A stretch of DNA of 64,000 bases from Paragonimus westermani (lineage: Eukaryota > Platyhelminthes > Trematoda > Plagiorchiida > Troglotrematidae): contig QNGE01000978.1 in NCBI GenBank assembly GCA_008508345.1, positions 139,674 to 203,673 of the forward strand, written 5' to 3'. The position numbers and the translations under genes are program-made. Shown one piece after another: positions 1 to 13,240 of the stretch (positions are counted from its first letter, which is position 1; each line of letters starts with the position of its first letter). Under the pieces are notes generated by a model. That model saw only the letters and a program-made list of their open reading frames with translations. It was not told the origin of the DNA and searched no databases.

Positions 1-3000
1 TTCTTATCGGCAGAATGAACATCGTAACACTGAGCTTAGTTCTGTTACGTTTTTTATCGAACGAAAAACATCGCAAATTAATATGATGGATGAAGAAAAT
101 GGTATTATTATGCTAGCAGTCCATAGGATGGTGGCACAGCACATGGGACATTATGCAGGTTTGCTCACACGAAATCAATTATATCTAAAAATTTGAAAAG
201 CTCACACAAATATCTACGTCTGCAGTATGCAGGTGTGTAGAATTGTTTGGCTTAAGTAGAACAGGAGCGAAATAAACATAATATATAAGCAACAGCCGTT
301 ACCAAAAAAATAAATCACTCATTGATGTACCGCTAGTCTCAGGCTGATATGTTGACTGGATATCAGATAATCAACAAACGAAGCTAACTGCAAAGTAGGC
401 AGAAAAACGCTGTGGGAACCTGCGCACACAAGTTATGTATCGATCGGAGAGGTAGGAATTTCTTCGACATAAATGAGGGACGGACTGAGCCGTCGTTCTC
501 AGGAGCATTAGAGTTCCCTTACAATTCTAGGAATTAGCAAGTCACAGTACAAGTTGTGTTCAATGAACTCGGAAGCTGGTGTCAGGGTGAATGTTAGGAC
601 TGATCCTAAAAGATAAAACTTCGGAAGATGTCACCAGAAGCGGCACAAAAATCCAGGAATTCACACAGTATGTGTCGACCACAATGATGCATAAATCAGA
701 CAACGGGGCTCAAAACACGTAGGACTTAATCCAACTCAGCAAACTCTGTTCGCCGTGAGCTCCAACCGTTCACCATAACATATCACTTCATGAGCGGCCA
801 ATCAGATAATGATAAGGAGCGACAACAGAGGCTTGATCAAATAACAAGAAAACATGCAGAAGTAATCTTAATAATCCGGGAAATCCAGCGCATAATCTGA
901 AATGTGCCAGTCTCAAATTATTTATCGGGAAAGAACATCGCAGAACAACGATGCGTAGTCAACAGTCATCAAAATACTGCCATTTAATGATGTGAAAAAA
1001 ATTAACAGATGGACATCAACCCACTTGTTGAAAAAGCGGTCTCCTGTATTCTAAAATGAAGTGAACAGAAGTGATTGAAGGTGGAATAAAAATATGTGAG
1101 GCTTGCTGTCGAGCATGAAAAGACCTGATCAATATGGGAAATTTTTGGTCTGTGTCTGCCAGTCTACACGATACTTGCGTTCACTACTTAAGGGTACAAA
1201 ATCTGAATGATCAATCATGAATGAAATATCAGTGTGCAGCAATACAGTTTTCACCGCCGTGTTAAATTAAAACAAATGAACCCTGTAACATATATCTAAC
1301 ACACTGTATAAGAATCCTCGAGCTATCTCCGCCAATTCCGGGATGGACCAAAGAAAAGTAGGTATTGGTTTGCTGGGTGTTCCGCACACTGCGATTATTT
1401 GCAGTACAGATATCGGTGTTATGTGAGAATGCCAGCAAACAGTTGTCAACTAATACTGACAGACTGACCATAGTGTAATTCATACATCGCAATATGGCTA
1501 CAAGAACTAGACCAGCATGAGATGAATCCAGTTGAGAAAACTTCTCACAAGTGTTTGGGAACAGCTAATACTACCTGTGGGGGGTAATTGGTGTCTACCA
1601 GATAACCTCCACTACAATTTAGTCAATGTAATCCGACTAAACTACAAATATTTCGCAACAGATCCATCAGCTTCCAACATTTCACAACAATTTCTCTCCA
1701 GATCACTGACACCGAAAAATAACACATGCAATCTTGTCCCAGTGATAACGCTTGTCCGGCTCCCATTTGGCAGGAAATTTACCGGACCACGTAAAGGTTT
1801 GCCAACATATTAGTCCGGTCACAAAATAGTATCATGAATTGTGTGCACTATAGCACGCTAACCAGTTTCGATATGTCGGTCAATATATTGCCTTCGGTGA
1901 AGGCAATTCAAAACGAATTCACTTTGAAACAAAATGATGACACTTGCTCGTTCCCCCAAAGAGATAGTTACGACGGAGTTGCTGATCAATAAATCACGGC
2001 CAGAAGAGTTGACGGTTTGCAGAAATTTGTCTCGGGTTATATGCAGACGCATTTGAGTCGCACAAAGAGCCGACCAACGATCCGTTGCGTGAGACACATT
2101 TTTCTTTCCAACTTTATTCTCAATTGCCACTCCCTCAATTAGCGGATCAATTGATTTTCATGAACAACGAGTGAAGCATTACTTTATTAGCACGATCTCG
2201 CGTTGGGTACTGAGTTGTACAACAAGCACAGTATCTATGTTGCAATCATTCAATCACCAAAACACGTGACATCATTATCACATGGACGCTTCATCGTATA
2301 TTTCCCAAGTCAAACAGCCAACCCAGTTACAACATACAAAAGGCGATATTAGCCAAATGTGACGGACCTGCACACTCAGACTGGCACGCATAAACGTCGA
2401 CACAATCATGATGTGAACTTACTTAATGATGAGACGTTTGCAACATTTGCGATCAATCCGACCCAGAAACCATTCACACGACACTCCAATTCCGCATTTG
2501 TTTTAGCAAACAAAAACCCCGAGCTTTGTTTGAACAGGTGTGAGAAATTCAGTTCAATCTCAACTTGCTACGCAATTCGGTGAGATGCTGATGTACAGAG
2601 CAGTTGATCGCCTCCGCTGATCAAGGGAATTATACCATTCGTTAAACAGCGTGCATGACTAAGATACCATACCACTGTCCAGTGAATGACCATTGCTTGA
2701 AGGTATTTTCCACAACAGTTTATTGAAGGTTAAAGTTATTTCTAGAGAGAAAGAGAGAAAAGCTCGCCAAATCAGACAATGCTCCCAATCGATCACAGCC
2801 CTCGCACTCAGGCAATGCTTTTGACGAGGTCAACTTGAACTGGAGCACTGGACTCCAACTTGTTCCATCAGACTTCATTAGGAGTGCGTCGTATTGCCAG
2901 ATAAGAAATTGAAACCGCGGTGACACATACAAGTGCTGGAAAATTCAGCAAAAACAATACTGTTAACTTAAGATCTACCAGAAACTGTTTAAGTTGCTCC

Positions 3001-6000
3001 CTGTTCTTATTACTCCCTCGCTTGGTCTTACGTTGTCTGGAATTCCGAAAAAACACGTTATCCTTCACAGCACAGTGGTGTCCCACTAAATGTCACTTGA
3101 TCATCATCACAATCTATGCGCTGGTAAGAACTAACGGCGTTTCAAGTGTACTGGGGACCATGACTGGGGTTCTGTGATCCCGAATAATGACCAGGGCGTG
3201 ATAGTTCAAAATGCTCCTGTTGAACTGATGCGCTGGTCAATAACCATGAACTCAACACTAAATTCCTTAGAATATCAAGAGGTAGCCAATACGCTGTCAA
3301 AATTTAGTCCACAGTTATTGTACTCAGTTGATAATCCTCTATTCGCGGGGGGGTTGTACAATATTGGATTGTGCCAATAAGATCACTCCTACCGTACGTT
3401 AGACAGATCACAGTAATGAACTCCTTCAAATTCACATGTCTTAATGTCTTCATTTGGATCTCAAAACCATTCAATAACGTCTACATGGGTTGAAACATTT
3501 TGCTTCTTATCGATTAAGCTCTCAATTACCATACTGTTATTCTGCTGTGCCATCTCTAGTTCTCCTGAAATATTCGACTACTGTATCGAAACGGATGGAA
3601 GGCAGATGTCTTGTTGCCTGTTCGTAAAGTCACATCAGTCGTGAGCGTACGACACGGTGATTATGAAACAATAATCCTCTGTCAGAAATTTGAACTGAAC
3701 AGCTAAAACACAGAAAAGAGCAGATTCAAACGTGGGACGTGCACACTGATGTGGATCCATGTAGTTCTTCGGTGTAGTTAATCGTACAAGCAGATTTTCT
3801 CAAAATCTCCCAACGCAACCGATGAGCATTCAGATGGTTACCAATACCTCAATTGACAAAATTTTCCTCTCTGATAGTTGCCTAGTGCTACCAACGAGTC
3901 CCGTGGGGATAAATTCCACTGCAACGAGATATTTGGAATATGGCATTTTGAAATTTTACGGAAGCCCCTTTCCTTCTTGGAAAGCCCAGTCATTCATCCA
4001 ACGTTACACTCGGTACGCATTCTAATCATTATCACACTATGCGATTATTCAAATGATGATTAATCCTCTCAATATAAAATTGTCATTCGGAAGCGTATGT
4101 GTGAATTCCGATATGCACTGAAATTACTGTCCTTACATGAGTTTGGCACATCCCACTGCAACTTGCTTACTCCGTTTGTTTCGATGATTAATATGTTCAA
4201 ATTCTAGAGAGACTTGACTAATTGTTCAGCATTATATAGCACTGCCCAATTCACGTGTACAGTTGACATCATTTATATTGATAGAACAAGGTGATTTATT
4301 GGTCACGAGTGGTCAGTACTCGTTCGACTCAGTTTAATGAAAAAAGTTTACATCTTGTTCGTTTCGACATCTAAAAGTTTCCAAACTCCCCAGTGACATG
4401 ATGCAACAGATTTTGATATGTAGATCAATCACACCCTCTCTCGTATGCTCAGCTGCATTCGTGTTCAGGTCAGTTCAACTTTCTTGGCATGATACAAACG
4501 GAACACATAAAATGAAGCGGTACTGAGTTAGTGGCTCTTCAAAGATCATCTCATACAGTTAGTGCGCTTGGTGACGTCCTTTTCGGATTAGCCTTCCAAA
4601 GTGACCAGATCATAAGGACACCAAAAGCGACTTGCGCCACGTCACTAGCAACTCCCCGCATACATCATTTATGTAGCGTAAACTTAGACAGTACAATCGA
4701 TAAATCGAACACCCGATAAGTTACGTAATGTTACGAGAAGCTCTGATTGAGTATTATCAAGACACACTTTAACCATTCATCCCACAAATGGTACAGTAAC
4801 GTATCATTTTGTAATACACACTCCAAGCTGTAAGTTTCAAACGTTCAGTCGATGGGGATAATCATTAAGTATAAAAATGATGTTGAGTAATGTGCATTGC
4901 TTCTTCACAAATATTCGCATTTCATGTGAGTTCTGTTGCAATGTCTAGAAAATGCCGCTCAATTGCAGTTCGGCATTTGGTCATAATACACAGTGACTTC
5001 CTGTCTTTCACAATCTTTCTGAGTCAAAACTTTTCCAGAATTTGACGCTACTTATAACATTTATATTTTTAACCAACCGCATATTTCCTCAGAAAGTTGT
5101 GAATTTTGCTGGGACAGACATGTTTGGCTGTATTGCACACCATTTGCTGACGATTTTACTCAGATCAGATCAGAACAAGCGATACCAATCGCTGGCTGTG
5201 ATTGCAGATCACATATGCTTCCTCTGCTGACTCAGGAAAATGGAGTGCATCTTCATTCTTCTCGAAACAGGTGGAATCCTAACCAAAGATACCGCCTCAA
5301 ATGAATGACATGAACACAGCATGTCTTGAATGCTTTTCAGGATTGATAGCCAACAGCAACTGAATTCTGGTTTTCCTTGATTGTTGTTTCGTTGACAGGA
5401 CAAGACGAAGCACCAGAGTTGAGAATAGTTAGCAATCTAAAAATGTGGCCTTGGGAGACCGGCGTGATGAATTCTTGTGAGTTACTGTCTAACACTTTCT
5501 TCGTAACTCGCGCACCTTCTTCTTATATGTCACAAAAGCGATGTGGCATTACGTATTTTCTCAAATCCAAATCCGAAATATAGCAAGCTCACGAGGAAAC
5601 CATTCAAAATGCAATGTTTTCGAACAAAAGGGAAGAATGAGATGCCCATGTCTTCTTTATACTTGTGTTTTCTTTGATGAACTCTTAACTAAAACCTGCT
5701 GGTAGGCAATTTCGCAATAATTAATCTCGCGCTTTCTATTCAGCTGAATAGCTTGGTCAAGGGCCCTATATTACTCGTGTACATTCATCCAAATTATTTC
5801 CGATGCAGCCATCGATTAGTTCACCGATTTGAGAGACGTGGCAATAAAGCTGCCTACACCAGATGACTCATGAGCAGACCAGAACTGTTGGGCTTTATCC
5901 ACAGGTAGAAAAAATCAAAACAGATAGTCAGTTATGTGCACCTCAAGTTTAGTGAGGGCGAGGCAAACAGCAGTGACCTGATAATTTTCATAAGTACGTT

Positions 6001-9000
6001 TAATTTTTCATACTGGATACATCCTCTTGTCAGTAACGTTTCCGGTTCTTGCCAGTTTCAATCTGCCGAAAATCTTGAATGCCACTGTGATTGAAACCGC
6101 CGTCGAAAATATAAGTAGAAAGGCTTCAGGAAATTATTTGCCAACAGCTCTGCTTTCAGTGTCTGTAACTTAATAAGGCGTTACTTGATGACTCTATTCA
6201 GGCCAACTAGGCAGATTTTGGAAGTAATACTGAGAAATCGAATGATTTCCTTAAGTGATGCATATGGAGAGTGTGATTTATAGCTACATTTTAGCGTGGA
6301 CAGCTGGCATAGGACGATCCATTATTTTACAACCAATCTTAACTTTTTTCGGACCTCTTGATAAGCTCGGTTGCTCAATCCTACTAAGTAGTTTCGAAAT
6401 TTACTGCTTGTGTGGGCGATCATTGGAGTAGATAGCGATACTTAGTCAGATTTTGATCTATGTCAAGGTGTAAACATCCACTGAACTAATTATCTCCCAG
6501 TGGTGATATACCGTGGTAATCTCTCTTAGGTCCACTGCTGTTTATCGGATTTCTTTATAAAACACTCCGACTTGGTGAACCGCTGATGGTGTAGTACGCA
6601 GACAGTGAGCATATCAGGCAAGCTCGAAAATGTCCGAGCAATACAGTTGCTTCACAAAACGAGTACAGCTGTCCTAACGAATGGTCCTCAGTAGATAGCT
6701 TAAGGTTCAATAACGTCAGATGTGAAATCTTGCATAATTGACGTCAACAGTATATTTAATACTACGCTCATGGTCTTAAACTGCTACTATCTACGTGAAA
6801 GCAAGTCCTATGTGTCTAGTCAAAATATATATTGAAAGTTTGCTGAACGCTTCTGAAGTCACGGCTAAAACAGCACAAGACTTGTTGATATCTAGGAATA
6901 ATTTGTAGAAACATTCATGAATGGAACTTAGGATATAAAAACTCAGCGCTTGATGAAAGGTGTTTAACATCAACGATAAATCCCAGAGGCGGGTAATTAG
7001 AAGTAGCTGAAGACCAACAAATTATCGTACAAAAAGAGACCGGCAGAATTAGGTGAATTATCAATAAATCACAGTCATGCCGAAAATATACCCCTCTCTA
7101 CTTTTGCAAAACGAGGAATAACTCCTAAAGAACAATTTCAAGAAACTGGAATATGAGAAGTTTTCATTCCCATCATTTAGTCAGTGATCAAGATGCCTTC
7201 CAGATCATGCAACATATGTCAACAAATCGGTCCAAAACGATGGAATTCTCTATGCTGACTATTGCCGAGACTACTAATATCCGACCGCTCAACCCTTGTC
7301 TTGCGCCTAGAGGTTCAGACGGACACTCAACCCCCTGACCCACAATCAATCTGTCCTACAGTCTGGAACAGTGGTCGTGTTAGTACTACCAAACACGTAG
7401 TTTACAATCTACGTTGGCTGTTTCTATTAATCACCGTGATTACTACTATCATATTTAAGGTGTTGCAAGCAGTCTAGTGATCGAATCCAGAAACAAAGTC
7501 CTGTTCACCCTGCAAGTCTCCTAGTCATCAGTCCATCCAACTCCCAGAGCCCACTGAACGGGAGTATCCGGCCATGATGTTTTAACGCGTTTACTTGTTC
7601 GATTTCGACAAGACTGTTCTCCTATAGCTCTTAACCAAACCTCCATTGACCATACGCTTTCTCTATGCCTTTAGACCATGTAGCACAAGTTATTGCCCAC
7701 GCAACAGAGCGATGTAAGGACATAAACAAATAACCTACAAAAACCTATACCACACTAAACACATCTTAGTAAAGACTCTGCCTGGATGCTCAAAATGGAT
7801 TACTAAGATGATTTGTTTGTACTGCTACAAACTGAAGACAAAATGTTAACGTTTTGCAAGCACGTCTTTTCAGTTTACTTGTGACGCATGCTACAGGCAA
7901 ATGTTCCGGAATCCTGACTATGGAATGTTTCGATCATAACGGCAAGTGTGAACGATGATGAATCATCCGAAAGACGACTTGTTGAAGAAGCCACGAGACT
8001 CATTGGGCACACCGCTGTGGCAGGTCTTATCATTGTTCTCGCCGTGAATCAACATTTTGTCACTCCCTAAAGAAGGACCAAAATTGAACTCGCAAAGTCG
8101 ATCGCTTGTTTTATCATATCACCATACGGAGTTCACTGCTAAACATGTTGAAAAACAACTGTTAACGGGTAACAAAAATGACCATTTTGGTACATGAAAG
8201 AGAGGTTAAGCCTATGCTAAGTTTTTTTGATGTTCAGAAGAATAAAAAAGCGTCACTTAAAAACCTTTTCAAACTGTGAAGGCGAGAAAACCGGTGTATT
8301 CACATAAACTCACACGGACGGTAGAATCTGAACATCAGCAGTTGGAAATGAGTCCTAAGTAATGGGAGAAAGTAGATTAATATTTTCTACGAGTCTACTC
8401 AGCAGTATTAATGAAATATTAAACATTCGAGACAACACCAACTGTTGAGGAACCAAAGCCGGTTTTTACCCTTAGGCATACCAAGGGGAAAAAACCAAGT
8501 CTCCCCAAGACTTCATATCAGATGTGTAATCTAAATGTCTCCGGATAAAAATAAGTCGAAAATTGTTAGAACAAAACAGATTATCTTTCACCAGTGCACC
8601 CAACAGTATTTATAAATTATGCAAAGCTTGATGCAACGACAGCCCTGAGTTTGACGACGAGTGACAAACTGAGACGAGGGAACTGTGGTTAGTCTACAGA
8701 CTGAAGCAAAATTGATTGATCAGATGAACGCCTTCACTACCAACATGTTCTGTAACCCTGTTTATCGGCTTTCATCGACAACCTATGGATGAAAGTGTTC
8801 ACTGAGATGTTTCCAGTTCAGTGAGAAAATTTAAATATTCAGGCCTAAGAAAAGTCTGCTCATCTGCTTAGGGACGGTTTCATTTCATGCAATAACGATA
8901 ATCCAGGATACAGCTGATAGAAGCTTGTAGATAAGTTAGGTTGATTGAATAGTTAAAAGAAGTTCGTCCGTTGAAAAAAATTGAAGTATTATGATACCAG

Positions 9001-9438
9001 TGAAGGTAAGAATTAGAACTTTCCATTTTGAAGCGCGATAAAGAGTTGCTACAGGCTCCAGTTACCACCAAGTATCTATGTCGACTAACGTTAACGAGTG
9101 ATCTTTTCACCTGGTTTCTCGTACAACTGGGGTTGAATGCTCAACGGAGAACTCGTCATTCGCGTGAGTGACTTCGACAAGAAAATCGTATCAGCTCGCT
9201 TCTTAGTGTACAAGCGGCTGTAAGGAACTTAGCTTGTAGCAGTTTCGGTGAACGTGAATTGGCGTCGTATCAGCTACTTTCACGGGTTAACTTAATCGCC
9301 CACTGATCTATTAAAGTGGCCAACCATAAAGTTACTTCTCACAAGTTGTAGACGACAAAGTATTTCACAAAACAACCATGACTCTCGTTGGGCCACCCAA
9401 TGCACTGGTTAAAGAAACTCGACTTTTAGCCCACTCGT
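1..9438. other. Gene-free stretch, nothing identified
   Basis: No open frame here exceeds about 93 codons and none resembles a protein family I recognise. I saw no tRNA- or rRNA-like sequence and no transposon motif. A short imperfect hairpin lies at about 8461-8496 (GGTTTTTACCCTT against AAGGGGAAAAAACC, loop about 9 nt), and a short GA-rich run lies near 2745-2765. The stretch is most simply intergenic or intronic DNA. Very old repeats would not be visible by eye. Confidence 0.6.
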
Positions 9439-9695
9439 AGCCTTGGTAGATTCCAGTATGAACTGTCTCACATACTGTGCAGAACCATTTGGTTCGCGGA
9501 TCATTTGGTAGTTTTCTACAAGACGGTGGGACAACTGGGCAACAGAGTCCTAACTCAACATTTATGGTCTCTCGACGTGGCTTTGCAGTTTAGCTGGTAT
9601 AGCTCCTGCCACATTTTGGCATCTCGTTTCTGCAAGCGGTTCGATTTCAGCCGAAATTGAGAATTTTCACCGCTGCATCTCTTCTAAAAATGGCC
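9439..9695 (+). repeat. SINE-like repeat, family B, copy 1
   Basis: This tRNA-derived repeat aligns by eye with the copies at 24363-24690, 40130-40345 and (reverse strand) 39365-39530. The shared head contains TTGGTAGATTCC followed by TGAACTGT. A pol III A-box-like segment (GCAGTTTAGCTGGTATAGC, about 9585-9603) is followed some 35 nt later by a B-box-like segment (GGTTCGATTTCAG, about 9638-9650). The spacing is that of a tRNA gene, but the arms do not fold into an intact tRNA, so this is a SINE-type retroposon and not a tRNA gene. About 150 nt of family-specific sequence precede the A box. The 3' boundary is uncertain. Confidence 0.6.
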
Positions 9696-10914
9696 TGCAC
9701 CATGAAGGATCGTATTTTGTCATGTCAGCGAATCCATACATTTATGCCCTTAACGGTCAAACTCAAGACCATGACTATCAACCTCGCTAGTTCTTGATGT
9801 TAACTTGTCACATCATCCATTGACTGAGTTGAACTGCTGCCGTCTATATGAGTAAAACAGAGAAGGTGTCAATGGAGGAAACGTCCCTGTGTACACCATT
9901 TTAGTTAGCATAATCAGCTTCAGGTCTTCTCGCCTGGTGGTCATCTGTGTCATCCAGATTTTCCCATTTGATTCAATGCAACTTTTCTGACTAATTGGTG
10001 CACCTTCATATGCTTTTTTAACAAAAAGGAATAGACGAACTCTGACTGTGGGTCTGTTGTTGCTGTAACAGTCTTTTAAGTCCACTCAAACAGGCTGAAA
10101 GCTAACCACTGACCCCCGTTAAATCCGAACAATTTAAGTGCGATGTAACAAAACGGACAGTTACGACTGATGCGTAATCTAAATCACACTGACAGATGAA
10201 TATTATTGGTAGCCAGCAAATACCATTTTGACGTCCGATCATATGCGAATTTTCTTTTGAAGTTTTACATAGTCGAAATGTTAATCGTACGAGTTGACCA
10301 GGGCAACCGTTTCTAACTGGATATCGTTTTAATGACTATCTGTTTGTAGAATACCAAACAAGAGCCCCAATTTAAACAGAATCTCAGGCGGTCGATTTTT
10401 GACATCTGGGTTGTAATGTATATTGTTTTAACTTGGGATAAAAGGTTTAGAATGATACTCGTGAGTAATTAGACAGATTGAACTGCCTTTTATCAATCTG
10501 TCCTCTCGTAGAGCTTGGCGACTATAGCTTCATGCTATAAATAACCACCTCGTAAAGATATGCTTTCCTTCCGCTATTTATTCATAGGCTATGTTCTTCA
10601 GAACGCGTTGTGAACGTTGACAAACGATCTGGTAGTTACGAAAACAAGCCATCATATGGATGTCGTAGACTGACAGCCACCGATTGAACGTTCACAGTGC
10701 AGTGCCCAGAACGGTAATTTGGAAATAATGAGCATGAAATAAACATATGCCAGCGACGCTGTTCAGGCTTTTGCAACTGAGCACTACTCATAAATATGTG
10801 AAAATTATAATCACTTTGATATGACACAACTCAGTTGCTTAGTCTGAAGCAATACGGGAATAATTCGCTACTAACGAAGGTATCGAGACAGTGGTTTTAA
10901 TACCACGGTTTATC
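9696..10914. other. Gene-free stretch between SINE B and PLE copy 1
   Basis: The open frames here are at most 90 codons and show no family resemblance. The 5' part of the downstream Penelope-like element may extend into the last few hundred bases, but I could not follow its protein sequence upstream of about 10915. Confidence 0.5.
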
Positions 10915-10920
10915 TGTTTT

Positions 10921-11325
10921 TCTTCTGATAATGTCTACCAACTCGGCCAAATTACAGTCTACAACATGTTTGACACTGTTGGTGTAAGTTAGTTTTTCAA
11001 AACGATACCTTCGTCTCTGCCCAGTGATATGCTGAGGGAAGCCTTATTGTTATGTACCGAAAACATTAGCTTCCGTTTTCTTGATCGGTGCTACCGCCAA
11101 ATAGACGGGGTGGCCTACGCTCACAGACTTTTTCATGTTAGGGATTTAGCAGGAGTTAGCTACAGACATAGCGAGTCTGTCATATTACAAACGTTACGTC
11201 GATGATACACTAGTATTTAGTCGGTCTAGGCAGGCAATAGATAACCTAGTGCAGCGCTTCAATAGTTGTCATCCCAACCTGAAAGTAACGTGTGAATTTG
11301 AGACCGACAACTGTTACCGTGTTCA
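10921..11325 (+). pseudogene. PLE copy 1 reverse transcriptase, palm region (broken)
   Basis: The first frame (phase of 10966 and 11098) reads from about 10921 through MFDTVGVS, a TAG, FFKTIPSSLPSDMLREALLL, then CTENISFRF and CYRQIDGVA. This matches the order of RT motifs in the better preserved copy at 18.8-19.1 kb, which has LILLCTENIRFNF and YRQVDGVAMGSPLGP. After QIDGVA the match is lost. It resumes in a different frame at YYKRYVDDTLVFSRSRQA, where the catalytic YVDD lies at 11195-11206, followed by FNSCHPNLKVTCEFE up to about 11310. At least one indel and one nonsense codon separate the motifs. The domain would have copied element RNA in the nucleus; this copy cannot. Confidence 0.8.
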
Positions 11326-11673
11326 GACATACTCATCAGTCGCCGGGAGAAGGGCTTTATCAAAAGTGCTGTCGATAGGAAATCCACTCGGTCCGGTCAA
11401 TACTTAAACTTTAGTAGTTTCACACTGGTCCATCATAAACGCGCACAAGTAAATACACTATTCACACGAGCAAGGCAAATCTGTACACAGGATGGTCTTT
11501 CGAAGGAATTAGACTTGATCACATCTGTACTACCATCTAACGGGTATCCAAAAAGGTTTATAGAGAGGCACAGTAGACCGAAACCACCTTTCGACCAGGT
11601 GGCCACAGCGATAAAAAAAGTGTATACAGAATTGCCTTTTAAAAGTGAGTATAGCACGCATCAAACACTTTAA
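11320..11673 (+). pseudogene. PLE copy 1 RT post-palm/thumb segment, open without ATG
   Basis: A 117-codon frame with no in-frame ATG runs from about 11320 to the TAA at 11671. It begins CSDILISRREKGFIK, the counterpart of FLDVLITRCGDGKL in copy 2, and continues with RKSTRSGQYLNF, then LFTRARQIC, NGYPKRFIERHS and the PPFDQVATAIKK segment. The corresponding copy 2 text is RKETWGGQYLQF and NGYPEKFIDIHSK. The frame differs from that of YVDD upstream and from that of the endonuclease downstream, so it is one segment of a frameshifted polyprotein. It has no start codon because it is internal coding sequence. Confidence 0.8.
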
Positions 11674-11720
11674 AGACTAGTGATTTCGATTAAACGAATA
11701 TTACTGCAGCGGATCTTTGT

Positions 11721-12137
11721 GTGTTAACCCGAACCCAGAAACTGCCTGTCCCTTCAGTCAAAGGAGATCAGCCTGTTAGTGTCACCTCACATCGTGCTTG
11801 CCAACTTACATGTAGTTGTAAAGAAAGTTACATAGGCAGAATCGAGAGGTGCTTGATTTCCAGAGTGAAGGAACATTTGCCTAAATGGGTTCAGAGCGCT
11901 GTATTACAGAAGAACGACAATGTGTTTGAAACACGCGGGCAACAATCGTCCGCAGTCGCAGGACACGTCCTGACCACTGGTCACGTTATTGACCCAATCG
12001 GTGCATTCAGGATCCTACTACGTCACTCGAATCTAAAATTCCTGCGGTTTGCCGAGGCGGTCACAATCAATGGACTGAATCCAACCCTGTGGGTCCAAAA
12101 GCAATTGTTTGTGAACTTGAACCTTCTCTGGAACTAG
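11721..12137 (+). pseudogene. PLE copy 1 GIY-YIG endonuclease domain
   Basis: A 138-codon frame beginning at a GTG encodes the C-terminal endonuclease of the element. CQLTCSC (residues about 27-33) precedes YIGRIERC (residues 37-44), then SRVKEHLPKW (residues about 48-57). This is the GIY-YIG nuclease core preceded by the cysteine-rich motif typical of PLEs. The C-terminal half contains AVAGHVLTTGHVIDP, AFRILLRHSN and LRFAEAVTINGLNPTLWVQK, collinear with copies 2 and 3. In PLEs this nuclease nicks target DNA to prime reverse transcription. The domain itself is nearly intact, but it is out of frame with the RT. The GTG is only the first valine-type codon of the frame and not a real start. Confidence 0.85.
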
Positions 12138-12207
12138 TGGTCTTTCCTATCCCACCGACTGACTATCCACCCTGCCCCCTAACTGCTCGACAAGAAAAAC
12201 CCGTTTC

Positions 12208-12591
12208 ATGTTATTGTATTGTCAATACGAAATGCTTGCATCTGCCAATTTTCGTGTTCTAAAGGTTTTGTTCAAACTTCTGGAGGGAATGATCTGTTTT
12301 AAAACGATAGTGGGTTTTATCACTGTAGTTGGCGTAAACGATACAGTGCCAACAGCTCTGGTTACAAGTGAAATGCTGAAACAGACTAAGGAATATAGTG
12401 CTGACAGACGTGACCTGGTAGCAGTAAGTCGGTTCAATTTTGTTCCTAGGCAATTAGATTTTTCGACATTGAAACTTTCTGTTGAATCGTTGAATGAGTA
12501 TCCTGAATTCGATAAGTTGGTAACATTAGCACAGAATCTTGTGCAAAAGAGCTGCATGAATTATGGAGCATGTGCCCATAAAGTTGGTTAA
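12208..12591 (+). other. Unassigned 127-codon open frame after PLE copy 1
   Basis: This frame lies 70 bp downstream of the PLE endonuclease. The N-terminal half is hydrophobic and the C-terminal half mixed polar; I recognise no domain. The opposite strand is also open over much of the same stretch (12222-12557). A consensus-like 5' splice site, GTAAGT, occurs within it at 12424-12429. By a rough hand estimate for about 40% GC, a frame of this length is expected about once by chance in 64 kb. It could be PLE 3' sequence, a host exon or noise. Confidence 0.15.
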
Positions 12592-13240
12592 TTTTACGAA
12601 GATATTAAATGTGCAGTGTTTGAAAATCCTGGAAATAATATTCGAAAAACTGTGTGACGAGTAGACTGGCTGTTCGGTAATCATTTTTAGAAAAAGATAT
12701 ACGACGTTTATATGAAACGTTGCTGTCAGGTCGAAGCAAACAAAACAGGCAACAAGTTCAAATGGGGTCATTCACGTCAGTGATAAAAATGATGACAACC
12801 TTTTGATACAATTTTGTCACAAGTAGGATGTAGCCAGAACTCTAACAGTTTGGTCGATTATAGGGTGAGTGGTGGGTCAAAACACTCACAGAGTTTGAGT
12901 AAAGCGCTCCTGTGAGCATAAGGAAATTCGACCTTCTCAACTGTGGCCGAAATTCGGCATCTCAGGGTTCTAGAACGACTTCCACTGACCCAAAACATCA
13001 AGATGAATCCAGTTTTTATACAGATGAGGCAGTGCTGTTATACGGTTGTTTGCTATGTTATATGAATGCCCGCGTAACACTTCATTCATACTCGTCATTT
13101 ACAAAGCGATAACCATATAGTCTACTCATCAACAATCTAGACTGTCGCCTAGCAGGTTTACCGAGATCGGAGATTTCAATCTGTCTCGGAGAGAGAGTTA
13201 TCGACTGAAGTTAACAGGAAATATACCGGTTCTACTTTCC
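12592..13240. other. Gene-free stretch
   Basis: No recognisable coding or repeat sequence was found between the open frame after PLE copy 1 and the first SINE A copy. The frames here are short and unremarkable. Confidence 0.5.

Larger units (their letters stand above)
10915..12137 (+). mobile_element. Degenerate Penelope-like retroelement, copy 1
   Basis: This is a dead copy of a PLE, a retroelement class encoding a telomerase-related reverse transcriptase followed by a GIY-YIG endonuclease. Read across frames in order, it shows an RT segment resembling the FDVVSLFTNIP region (about 10966-11010, with an in-frame TAG), QIDGVA (11098-11115), YVDD (11195-11206), the post-palm segment with NGYPKRFIERHS, and a GIY-YIG domain with YIGR at 11829-11840. 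The reading frame shifts between QIDGVA and YVDD, again near 11315, and again between the thumb and the endonuclease, so no functional protein can be made. The conserved GSPLGP part after QIDGVA is scrambled. Neither terminal pseudo-LTR was identified and the 5' part is missing or unrecognisable. The same element type occurs at 18.6-20.05 kb in the same orientation. Confidence 0.85.

Noticed and set aside
1532..1813. 93-codon frame at the window start
   Set aside because: No homology was recognised and there is no supporting splice or promoter context.
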